NCBI GenBank assembly: GCA_008636105.1 | Contig: VSDH01000019.1 | Coordinates: 1 to 49,424, forward strand | DNA: 49,424 bases | Direction of reading: 5' to 3' | From: Candidatus Scalindua sediminis | GTDB taxonomy: Bacteria > Planctomycetota > Brocadiia > Brocadiales > Scalinduaceae | In this document: piece after piece, positions 18,122 to 29,192 of the stretch | Layout: each line of letters starts with the position of its first letter | Numbering within the stretch: position 1 is the stretch's first letter | Notes under the pieces: generated by a model | What the model was told of the DNA's origin: nothing | The model's input: only the letters and a program-made list of their open reading frames with translations | Databases searched by the model: none | Program-made: the position numbers and the translations under genes

Positions 18122-18441
18122 ATTAATAAAATTATGACATTTAATTGTTAAAACATAAGACTTAAAATTAATTAATATCCCTAGTTTAAGATAAAATTTT
18201 TATTACCAAGCTTCATTAAATTACTTTTCGTATATATTATCCCTCAAAATCACTTAATAATATAAAATTAAATCCCGATATACATGCAAATAAATTATAA
18301 TATATTTTACCTAATGGTGCGTAATTCGCAATTAATAAAAAAAATAAATGATTATAAAATGGTTGCGCATCCTGATTTGGTGATGTCCTTTCTTCATCAG
18401 AAGACCTATTAATTTCGTAATTTTTTGGTTTGATATCAACT
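18122..18441. other. Gene-free AT-rich stretch between fur and the rRNA operon
   Basis: About 320 bases of AT-rich DNA. An open frame at 18237-18452 has no family resemblance and runs into the rRNA terminator, so I do not call it. The fur promoter must lie here, but no element stands out. Confidence 0.5.
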
Positions 18442-18476
18442 AAAAAACCCATCCCAAATATTTTGGGACGGGTTTT
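18442..18476 (-). terminator. Terminator of the rRNA operon
   Basis: On the minus strand AAAACCCGTCCCAAA pairs with TTTGGGATGGGTTTT across a short loop, giving a long stem (one G-U pair) that ends in a T-run. It lies just after the 5S gene and is a strong intrinsic terminator. Confidence 0.85.
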
Positions 18477-18483
18477 CGTAATA

Positions 18484-18595
18484 TCCCCGGCAATACCTAC
18501 TCTCCCATCTATCAGATAGTACCATCGGCGTAGATAACTTAACTACCGTGTTCGGAATGGTAACGGGTTTTTTATTCTACTATGGTCACCGAAGA
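18484..18595 (-). rRNA. 5S ribosomal RNA
   Basis: The minus strand contains the conserved CCGATGGTACTAT and GGGAGAGTAGGTATTGCCGGGG segments of 5S rRNA, plus TTCCGAACACGG in loop B. The ends were set by pairing CTTCGGT with GCCGGGG as helix I. Length is about 112. It is the last gene of the operon, some 35 bases after the 23S. Confidence 0.93.
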
Positions 18596-18629
18596 ATTAA
18601 TTTCTATAACATAAAATTATAAATAAGGG

Positions 18630-21674
<3,045 letters not shown>

Positions 21675-21702
21675 CCCAAATTTAAGCTTGTAGTTGTATC
21701 TT

Positions 21703-21726
21703 CTTTATTTTTGTCAAAGAACGGTT
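21703..21726 (-). promoter_or_regulatory. boxA-like element in the 16S-23S spacer
   Basis: On the minus strand CCGTTCTTTGACAAAAAT resembles the rRNA antitermination boxA. The same core CGTTCTTTGA recurs in the leader before the 16S (23761-23780). Occurrence of boxA in both leader and spacer is usual for rRNA operons. Confidence 0.55.
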
Positions 21727-21736
21727 TTCACTATTA

Positions 21737-21809
21737 TGGAGATGAGCGGGATCGAACCGCTAACCTCGGCCTTGCAAGGGCCGCGCTCTCCCAGTTGAGC
21801 TACACCCCC
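21737..21809 (-). tRNA. tRNA-Ala (anticodon TGC)
   Basis: A 73-base cloverleaf starting GGGGGTGTAGCTCAACTGGG on the minus strand, with anticodon loop holding TGC, T-arm GGTTCGATCC and discriminator A. CCA is not encoded. It sits in the 16S-23S spacer after tRNA-Ile. Confidence 0.96.
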
Positions 21810-21857
21810 AGATACATTCTTCCAGTTATCTTCTCTGTATTCTTAACCTGGGGACGA

Positions 21858-21932
21858 TGGGCCTAAGTGGATTCGAACCACTGACCTTTCCCTTATCAGG
21901 GGAACGCTCTAAACCAGCTGAGCTATAGGCCC
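21858..21932 (-). tRNA. tRNA-Ile (anticodon GAT)
   Basis: A 75-base cloverleaf starting GGGCCTATAGCTCAGCTGGT on the minus strand, anticodon loop CTGATAA with GAT, T-arm GGTTCGAATCC, discriminator A. CCA is not encoded. It lies between 16S and tRNA-Ala as in many bacterial rRNA operons. Confidence 0.96.
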
Positions 21933-22066
21933 TAAACCTTTGCCATCATCCCAGCAACCCACATTTCATCTATAACCCAGCAAGTCGGCCTAGCAAGCCC
22001 AAACAATCTAATAAAATAATATATAACAACATAAAAAGCATCGGATGTACCGATTTTTGTTTACTA

Positions 22067-23650
<1,584 letters not shown>

Positions 23651-23760
23651 TTCAAGAACTCATATGACTCATTAATAGATCTACGTTACCCTCTCAATGT
23701 CGTTCCATAAGGGTAACAATTAAAATGACTTAAAGATCCAACACCCTCCGCTTTTATGTT

Positions 23761-23780
23761 GTTATTTTTCAAAGAACGTG
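23761..23780 (-). promoter_or_regulatory. boxA-like element in the rRNA leader
   Basis: On the minus strand CACGTTCTTTGAAAAATAAC closely resembles the antitermination boxA known from rRNA leaders (TGTTCTTTGAAAAC type). It lies just after the promoter and about 110 bases before the 16S. Confidence 0.6.
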
Positions 23781-23790
23781 TTCAATTATC

Positions 23791-23818
23791 AGTATAAACC
23801 AAAATAAAAAATTGTCAA
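23791..23818 (-). promoter_or_regulatory. Promoter of the rRNA operon
   Basis: On the minus strand TTGACA (23813-23818) and TATACT (23791-23796) are 16 bases apart in a very AT-rich setting with an A/T tract upstream that may act as an UP element. Transcription should begin near 23784, about 135 bases before the 16S. Confidence 0.8.
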
Positions 23819-23868
23819 TAAAAAATAAAAAATGTTTCAATTTTGTTCGTGGACCAATTTATTGAGTA

Positions 23869-23899
23869 TTTTGTTTCGCATTATAAATGCGAAACAAAA
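23869..23899. repeat. 14-bp perfect inverted repeat upstream of the rRNA promoter
   Basis: TTTTGTTTCGCATT at 23869-23882 and its exact complement at 23886-23899 enclose three bases. It lies 50 bases upstream of the rRNA -35 element. Neither side has a convincing T-run, so it may be a protein-binding dyad or an extruded hairpin instead of a terminator. Confidence 0.7.
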
Positions 23900-24575
23900 A
23901 CTCTATTATCTCTTTCCTTGTACATATCTCCTCCAAATTACATATTATAGACGGCATTTCGCACTACTCATCAGGAATCAGTAGATATTCCCATCTTCTA
24001 TAGCTTGAGGTGATATTTTTGTAAGTTGTTACACAACAATACATTATAGTTTGGTTGTTTTGGAAAGATTACCGTTATAGATGTCCATCAAAACAAAGAA
24101 ATCAAGAGATCAAAACCACGAGAATAAGCCATAATCCGGTCTTTGAAGATTGTGGAAATCTTTAGGTATTACGGGCGATACCACTCAAGGTTTGTTAGGA
24201 AAGAGGAAATTCGAATTCTCAGTTGATACGGGAGGAGATGGTGTTTGGGCTATACTTTTTTGACTGCATATTTCACACCCTTATTTTAGTTCTTGACCAT
24301 AAAGATTTGACATAGCGCCAACAATTGATTTAATACCATTTATAGAAATTGTGCCCCTTTTCCTGCCTGTTAACCGTGTTAGATAATTGAATACGAATAA
24401 TCACAAAGATACACATTTCGTTTTATCAAACGAGGTAGGCAACAGCTATTTTATGCAAGTTTTGTTGCACAAAATAAAATTTAAAGACGATAATAAACAA
24501 ACATTGAAGATTCCTTGCAGCTTCCTGTATGGAATTTTCAAATGTAAGAGATATTTTCATTACCATATTACCTGC
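23900..24575. other. Gene-free stretch between the rRNA operon and the lyase gene
   Basis: About 675 bases. Open frames on both strands are short or lack any family resemblance; one at 24387-24623 is judged spurious. No insertion-sequence ends or tRNA were seen. It may contain decayed coding sequence that I cannot identify. Confidence 0.5.
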
Positions 24576-24601
24576 ACACCATGCGGCAAATTGCATGGTG
24601 T
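24576..24601 (+). promoter_or_regulatory. Dyad in the leader of the tryptophanase-like gene
   Basis: ACACCATGC (24576-24584) and its exact complement GCATGGTGT (24593-24601) are separated by eight bases, ending 18 bases before the start codon at 24620. It could be an operator or an RNA hairpin controlling translation. Only the symmetry is seen. Confidence 0.5.
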
Positions 24602-24619
24602 ACGCTTACTTACATTTTC

Positions 24620-25984
24620 ATGATATATCCACCATACAAGATAAAGGTTATTGAAAAGATCAGCTTAATCCCTCGCAAAGAGAGAGAAGAACGAATCAGG
24701 GAAGCGGGTTATAATCTCTTTTCCCTACAATCCAAAGATATTTACATAGACCTCTTAACAGACTCCGGTACCGGAGCAATGAGTGATAATCAATGGGCAG
24801 GCATAATGCTGGGGGATGAATCATATGCGGGTAGTATAAACTTTAAGCATCTTGAAGAAGCAGTTAAGAGTGTTATGGGATTCAAGTATGTACTACCAAC
24901 ACATCAAGGACGAGGGGCTGAACAGGTGTTAGACAAGATTCTGATAAAGTCCGGTCAGGTTGTACCTGGAAATATGCATTTTGACACCACAAGGGCACAT
25001 ATAGAAAACGTGGGTGGTAGAGCAATTGATTGCGCTATTGAAGAAGCTTACCAACCTGATACTGAAAACCCTTTTAAGGGAAACATTGATATCTCTAAAC
25101 TGGAAAATCTTATTAATAAAGATCCAAAAAATATTGCTTATATACTTATCACTGTAACTTGTAATAATGGAGGTGGGCAGCCTGTTTCACTTGAAAATAT
25201 CAGACACGTACATGAAATAGCAAAAAAGAATAATATCCCATTATTTGTCGATGCTGCACGCTATGCTGAAAATGCATTCTTTATAAAAGAACGTGAGGTC
25301 GGGTATAAAAACAAGTCTATTCCGGAAATTGTAAAAGAAATGATGTCTTACATGGACGGATGTACCGTGAGCGCTAAGAAAGACGCCATAACCAATATAG
25401 GAGGTTTTATTGCCTTAAATGATAAAAAGCTCTATAATAAACTAGCCCCAAAAAATGTCTTGTTTGAAGGCTTTATTACCTATGGTGGAATGGCTGGCAG
25501 AGACATGGAGGCATTAGCCCGGGGTTTATTTGAAGGAACCGACGAAGATTATTTACGTTATAGGATAGATCAGGTTCGTTATCTAGGTGAAAAATTGTCT
25601 AATGCCGGAATACCGATAATGAAACCTATTGGTGGCCACGCTGTTTTCATCAATGGTAGGGCCTTTCTCCCCCACGTTAAACAGGAAAACTTCTCATCTC
25701 AGACATTGTGCGTAGAATGTTATATTGAGGGTGGAATTCGTGGAGTAGAGGTGGGAACTATTTTGGCTGGACGTAACCAAAAAACCGGAGAAAACATTTA
25801 TCCAAAATTAGACTTAATGCGATTAGCTATTCCACGCAGGGTTTATTGCAGAGAACATCTTGACTATGTCTGTGAAACAGTCATCAATGTTTACAAAAGA
25901 AGAGAAAAGATAAAGGGTTTTGAATTTGATTTTGAATCACCTACATTGAGACATTTCTTATCAACCTTCAAAAAGGTAAAATGA
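24620..25984 (+). CDS. tnaA: Tryptophanase-type beta-eliminating lyase
   Basis: PLP enzyme of the tryptophanase/tyrosine phenol-lyase family; the favoured reaction is L-tryptophan to indole, pyruvate and ammonia. I start at the ATG at 24620 (MIYPPYKIKVIEKISLIPR), which matches the family N-terminus, giving 454 aa; the frame is open for 13 more codons upstream. Family features are DLLTDSGTGAMSDNQWAG (45-62), PTHQGRGAE (93-101), the PLP lysine Lys254 in SAKKDA, and PIGGHAVF (336-343). At the two positions known to separate the enzymes, Asp122 (FDTT) and Val378 (VEVG) match tryptophanase; tyrosine phenol-lyase has Thr and Arg there. No TnaC-like leader peptide or tryptophan permease is beside it. 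It precedes purN by 29 bases. Confidence 0.87.
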   Translation: MIYPPYKIKVIEKISLIPRKEREERIREAGYNLFSLQSKDIYIDLLTDSGTGAMSDNQWAGIMLGDESYAGSINFKHLEEAVKSVMGFKYVLPTHQGRGAEQVLDKILIKSGQVVPGNMHFDTTRAHIENVGGRAIDCAIEEAYQPDTENPFKGNIDISKLENLINKDPKNIAYILITVTCNNGGGQPVSLENIRHVHEIAKKNNIPLFVDAARYAENAFFIKEREVGYKNKSIPEIVKEMMSYMDGCTVSAKKDAITNIGGFIALNDKKLYNKLAPKNVLFEGFITYGGMAGRDMEALARGLFEGTDEDYLRYRIDQVRYLGEKLSNAGIPIMKPIGGHAVFINGRAFLPHVKQENFSSQTLCVECYIEGGIRGVEVGTILAGRNQKTGENIYPKLDLMRLAIPRRVYCREHLDYVCETVINVYKRREKIKGFEFDFESPTLRHFLSTFKKVK

Positions 25985-26013
25985 TCAAAAAAAATCGTAT
26001 TGGATGAAAACGA

Positions 26014-26649
26014 ATGTTTAAAACTATTAATCTTGCAGTACTCATCTCTGGAGGCGGGAAGACACTTCAAAATCTTATTGATAAAATAGAAGATAAAACT
26101 CTTAATGCCAAGATCCAAATCGTAATAAGCAGCTCTCCAGATGCCTATGGTTTAAAACGAGCCGAACAAAATAATATCCCCGCGACCATAGTCAATCACT
26201 CTGACTATAACAGTTCAGAAGTATTTAGTAATGCAATAATAAAGGAGATAGAAAAATATCCTATAGATTTGATAATACTTGCTGGTTTTATGCATCTTCT
26301 AAGGATACCTGATAAATATTCAGAAAAGGTGATGAATATACATCCAGGATTAATTCCTTCATTTTGTGGCAAGGGATACTATGGTCACCATGTTCACAAG
26401 GCCGTAATCGAAAGCGGGATTAAAGTGTCAGGCTGTACGGTTCACTTTGTTGACAATGAATACGACCATGGCCCCATAATAATCCAAAGAACGGTACCTG
26501 TCTATGAAGTTGATACACCTGATACTCTTGCGCAAAGAGTTTTTAAAGAAGAATGTATAGCATATCCTGAGGCAATCAATCTCTTTGCCGAAGGGAGACT
26601 AAAGATTGAAGGCAGAAGAGTAAAAATCTTGAGTCCAACATCCAAATGA
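26014..26649 (+). CDS. purN: Phosphoribosylglycinamide formyltransferase
   Basis: Transfers formyl from 10-formyltetrahydrofolate to GAR in purine synthesis. The 211-residue protein has the phosphate-binding loop VLISGGGKTLQNLI (9-22) and the catalytic set Asn108 and His110 in MNIHPGLIPSF plus Asp151 in VDNEYDHGPII. Length is normal. No other pur gene is in the window. It follows the lyase gene closely on the same strand and may be co-transcribed with it. The start ATG at 26014 has no strong Shine-Dalgarno. Confidence 0.95.
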   Translation: MFKTINLAVLISGGGKTLQNLIDKIEDKTLNAKIQIVISSSPDAYGLKRAEQNNIPATIVNHSDYNSSEVFSNAIIKEIEKYPIDLIILAGFMHLLRIPDKYSEKVMNIHPGLIPSFCGKGYYGHHVHKAVIESGIKVSGCTVHFVDNEYDHGPIIIQRTVPVYEVDTPDTLAQRVFKEECIAYPEAINLFAEGRLKIEGRRVKILSPTSK

Positions 26650-26677
26650 TGGAAATCCAGAAACACAAAAAATTATC

Positions 26678-26842
26678 ATGTGTACTTGCAAGACATCTTT
26701 GATTATTTCAGTAATATGTTTACTCACACTGCAGAAAAACACCTCTTCCTCTGCAATATCAATATTAAGGGTTGAACCTTCAGTAGTCGAACTTCAGAAT
26801 CAAGCCATTTATAATTTAAGACGAGGTATATCATCGACTTGA
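26678..26842 (+). CDS. Short open frame with signal-peptide-like start
   Basis: From the ATG at 26678 a 54-residue frame reads MCTCKTSLIISVICLLTLQK, a hydrophobic export-signal-like start, then SSSAISILRVEPSVVELQNQ and stops at 26842. The segment after the signal looks like the first strand of a secreted beta-sandwich domain, so this may be the truncated head of a larger exported protein. It begins 29 bases after purN. I do not recognise a family, and it may not be expressed. Confidence 0.35.
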   Translation: MCTCKTSLIISVICLLTLQKNTSSSAISILRVEPSVVELQNQAIYNLRRGISST

Positions 26843-26992
26843 TTTTCTTAATAACACCTTTTTTATATCTTTTGCTCTCTTATTATTTTGAATATATTGG
26901 AGAAATAATCCTAGTTCACTCAAGGCTTTTTCATACATCTCCTTCTTCTCAGATTCAACATCCCTTTTCTTGGCTTCACTTTTATAAGTCAT
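26831..26992 (-). CDS. Possible small charged helical protein
   Basis: A 53-residue minus-strand frame starting MTYKSEAKKRDVESEKKEMY and continuing YEKALSELGLFLQYIQNN to a basic end (KKVLLRKSSR). The composition and heptad-like spacing suggest a single charged helix. The frame is open 12 further codons upstream without an ATG. It overlaps the tail of the plus-strand frame 26678-26842 by 12 bases, so at most one of them is likely to matter. No family is recognised. Confidence 0.3.
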   Translation of the reverse strand: MTYKSEAKKRDVESEKKEMYEKALSELGLFLQYIQNNKRAKDIKKVLLRKSSR

Positions 26993-27164
26993 TCTCAAAT
27001 TGAGGCGATTTGAAAAAGCCTTGACACTTTAAAAGCTATTCCTATATAATCACCAAACTAAATATGATGTGTCTAAATTCTATAACATATCAGTATCAAA
27101 TAACTTAGACTTGCATAGTAAAACAACATAAATTAACAACTAAAGTAATTAATTTACATGATAA

Positions 27165-27240
27165 GGCGGCATGGCCAAGTGGACTAAGGCAGCGGATTGC
27201 AAATCCGGTATCCTGGGTTCGAATCCCAGTGCCGCCTCCA
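27165..27240 (+). tRNA. tRNA-Cys (anticodon GCA)
   Basis: A 76-base cloverleaf starting GGCGGCATGGCCAAGTGG, anticodon GCA in the loop TTGCAAA, T-arm GGTTCGAATCC, acceptor pair TGCCGCC, discriminator T (typical of tRNA-Cys) and an encoded CCA at 27238-27240. Confidence 0.96.
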
Positions 27241-27256
27241 CTTTTTATAATTTTGA

Positions 27257-27340
27257 GCGCGGGTGGTGGAATGGCAGACACGAGGGACTTAAAATCCCTT
27301 CCTTGAATAGGGGGTGAGGGTTCGACTCCCTCCCCGCGCA
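27257..27340 (+). tRNA. tRNA-Leu (anticodon TAA)
   Basis: An 84-base class II tRNA starting GCGCGGGTGGTGGAATGG, anticodon TAA in the loop CTTAAAA, a long variable arm, T-arm GGTTCGACTCC and acceptor CCCGCGC with discriminator A. CCA is not encoded. It lies 16 bases after tRNA-Cys, so the pair is probably one transcript. Confidence 0.96.
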
Positions 27341-27483
27341 TTACTTATGCACGAAGGTAAAAAGTTTTAGGTAGCATTTACTTTTTTTAGAGGATAATAG
27401 AAAAGACATTAACATTTGCAAAAAACTAAAAGATGTATTGTAAATTCAGATGTGTTTATTATGGCAAGTATTTTAACTTCAGG

Positions 27484-27835
27484 TAAACGTCGGACATCAT
27501 AGGCAGGATTGACGAAGCTATAACTGATTTTGATAAATCACTTGAACTGTTTTGCCAAAAACCCGGTTGCTTTTAGATATAGGGGTGAATCCTTTAAAAA
27601 GACAGTTCAGTTTAAAAAAGCGATAGAAGATTTTGAATCGTTTTTAAAGATAGTTTCTGATTCACCTGGTGCCAATATTATTAGAAAGGAAATTTTAATC
27701 AATTCATTAGTTGTTAATAAAAGCAGGCTAAAATCTGCGTATGCCTGCCTCAATGATGCCAATCAGAATGAGTATCTGAATAGCAAGTTGGTTTGGCAAC
27801 AAGCTTTCAAACGAATCACCCGACTTACGTTGTAG
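27484..27835 (+). pseudogene. Frameshifted remnant of a TPR-repeat gene
   Basis: One frame starting after a stop at 27483 reads DIIGRIDEAITDFDKSLEL, a clear half TPR repeat, and then fails. The next frame continues the same repeat pattern as AFRYRGESFKKTVQFKKAIE and DFESFLKI, running to 27835. The second frame is open for 101 residues from an ATG at 27530, but its first dozen residues make no sense as protein. I read this as a small, frameshifted fragment of a TPR protein missing its start. Its last bases overlap the 3' end of the transporter gene on the other strand. Confidence 0.55.
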
Positions 27836-28871
27836 TAACTTCTTTTTTGGTAACCTCTTTTGATATGGAAACCATCATACTGATAAAAATAATACTCCAG
27901 CCAAGGAAAGCAATATAGATAAAGTAGTTTGGAATATTCATGATAAACGGAATTTGTAGAGCCTGCGAAAGTTTTATAGTACAGGCTGTGTACATACCTA
28001 AGGGGAAGACCATGCCCCAGTATAGGGGGCTATACTTAAATGGTGTCCTATGATAAATGTATTTCCAGATTCCAAAAATTATCAAAAACGGTATCCACCA
28101 CGTACCAAATGACCAGAAAAATAATGTGAAACATTTTGTAAATGTTAAGAAATCGGTATAAGCTCCACCTATTTGGGGAATATTAAGACATAGCAGAGCA
28201 CCAGCTAACGTGGTAATGGCAATTGCACCCATGTTAATCCAATAAGGCGGTACCAGTGCTTCGGGAGCTATCTTGAAAAATACCAACCTATAAAAAAGTA
28301 GTGTAATCAAAATCACATAGAGGAATGCACCAATCATCCACCACGCAAAGGAAATAAACATCACAAAACTGCCATAGCTTCCAAATTCGGGTGCAAGTAG
28401 AGCGCCAAGAACAGCCACGGATTGTGTTCCTACTGTAGCTATCAACCAGCCTCCATGCATTACCGTTTCAATCCTTTCAGTACACTTAATAAAGAGTATG
28501 CTGAATGTGGAAAACGTAACAATCGTCCAAAGAAAGATACCAAAATACCAAAATATCTTTGCAATCTCTGGCTGGTTTACTACAGTAACAAATTGGGATC
28601 CCAGTACGTTTGTACCTGCAACTGTAGTAAAAAAGACTATACTTAATTTCGGATTGCAAAGGTCTTTGTATAAGTGATCCCAGTACATACCTACCCGTAG
28701 TATCTGTAAAGATAAAATGATTGCGTAGGCAATGATGTTTATATAAAAAAGCACATATGCAATACCCGTAAAACTTAATAATTTGGCTGCAATAGAAATT
28801 ATACCCGTGGACATTATAAAAGCAAAATAGGCTGGATGAAGTGTCTGGATTGTATTTCTGATAACGCTCAT
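27825..28871 (-). CDS. TDT family transporter (SLAC1/TehA/Mae1-like)
   Basis: A 348-residue integral membrane protein with about ten hydrophobic segments, belonging to the TDT (tellurite-resistance/dicarboxylate transporter) family that includes TehA, yeast malate permease Mae1 and plant SLAC1 channels. It opens with the family-typical LHPAYFAFIMSTGIISIAAKL. Also visible are MYWDHLYKDLCNPK, FWYFGIFLWTIVTF, and FKYSPLYWGMVFPLGMYTACT near the end. Substrates in the family include C4-dicarboxylates, anions such as chloride or nitrate, and sulfite; the residue pattern alone does not choose. A strong GGGGGGAGG Shine-Dalgarno stands before the ATG. A predicted sigma-54 promoter and three upstream dyads (separate entries) indicate activator-dependent expression. 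A nitrogen-oxyanion or organic-acid substrate is possible but unproven. Confidence 0.85.
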   Translation of the reverse strand: MSVIRNTIQTLHPAYFAFIMSTGIISIAAKLLSFTGIAYVLFYINIIAYAIILSLQILRVGMYWDHLYKDLCNPKLSIVFFTTVAGTNVLGSQFVTVVNQPEIAKIFWYFGIFLWTIVTFSTFSILFIKCTERIETVMHGGWLIATVGTQSVAVLGALLAPEFGSYGSFVMFISFAWWMIGAFLYVILITLLFYRLVFFKIAPEALVPPYWINMGAIAITTLAGALLCLNIPQIGGAYTDFLTFTKCFTLFFWSFGTWWIPFLIIFGIWKYIYHRTPFKYSPLYWGMVFPLGMYTACTIKLSQALQIPFIMNIPNYFIYIAFLGWSIIFISMMVSISKEVTKKEVTTT

Positions 28872-28937
28872 TTAATAATATCCTCCCCCCTAAGATAAAA
28901 TAATATCATGGTGTTATTAGATAAACTTATGTATTAC

Positions 28938-28953
28938 AGCAATAAAAATGCCA
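28938..28953 (-). promoter_or_regulatory. Predicted sigma-54 promoter of the TDT transporter
   Basis: The minus strand reads TGGCATTTTTATTGCT, matching the -24/-12 consensus TGGCAC-N5-TTGCT with exact spacing of GG to GC and only one departure in the core. Transcription should start near 28927, leaving a 55-base leader before the gene at 28871. Confidence 0.75.
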
Positions 28954-29014
28954 TAGGGAAAATAACTAAAAAAACTCTGAATAAGTCCATAAGCTATTGT
29001 ATACACTTAATATA

Positions 29015-29112
29015 TGACATATTGTTTTAAATATATAAAAGTTATTTAATCCATATATCTGACAAATTGTCACAACATATTTTAAATGAAAAAATCTAAT
29101 GACATACTGTCA
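29015..29112 (-). promoter_or_regulatory. Three TGACA-N3-TGTCA dyads, likely enhancer sites
   Basis: Near-identical palindromes occur at 29015-29027 (one imperfect arm), 29060-29072 and 29100-29112; the last two are perfect TGACANNNTGTCA. Centres are 45 and 40 bases apart, about four helical turns, so the sites face roughly one side of the DNA. They lie about 88-185 bases upstream of the predicted sigma-54 start, the normal range for enhancer-binding activators. The activator is not encoded nearby. Confidence 0.7.
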
Positions 29113-29192
29113 TCTGAATTGGGCAAATAAGGTAATTTTATTTTAGTAAAATTACCAAACCCGCCAAAAAGATCGTCGGGTAAACCAGCCTA

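Noticed and set aside
18237..18452. 71-codon minus-strand frame before fur
   Set aside because: It starts inside the rRNA terminator, and its composition follows the AT-rich intergenic sequence.
24581..24619. Extended N-terminus of the lyase starting at 24581
   Set aside because: The family N-terminus begins at the ATG at 24620, and the extension overlaps the dyad. It contains one Trp codon, but it has no stop and so cannot be a separate TnaC-like leader peptide.
24387..24623. 78-codon frame before the tryptophanase-like gene
   Set aside because: No ribosome-binding site, no family, and it overlaps the real start and leader dyad.
24620..25984. Tyrosine phenol-lyase as the name for this enzyme
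   Set aside because: The Thr and Arg expected for that enzyme are Asp122 and Val378 here, as in tryptophanase.
27105..27341. 78-codon minus-strand frame
   Set aside because: It is the antisense translation of tRNA-Cys and tRNA-Leu, a well-known source of false proteins.
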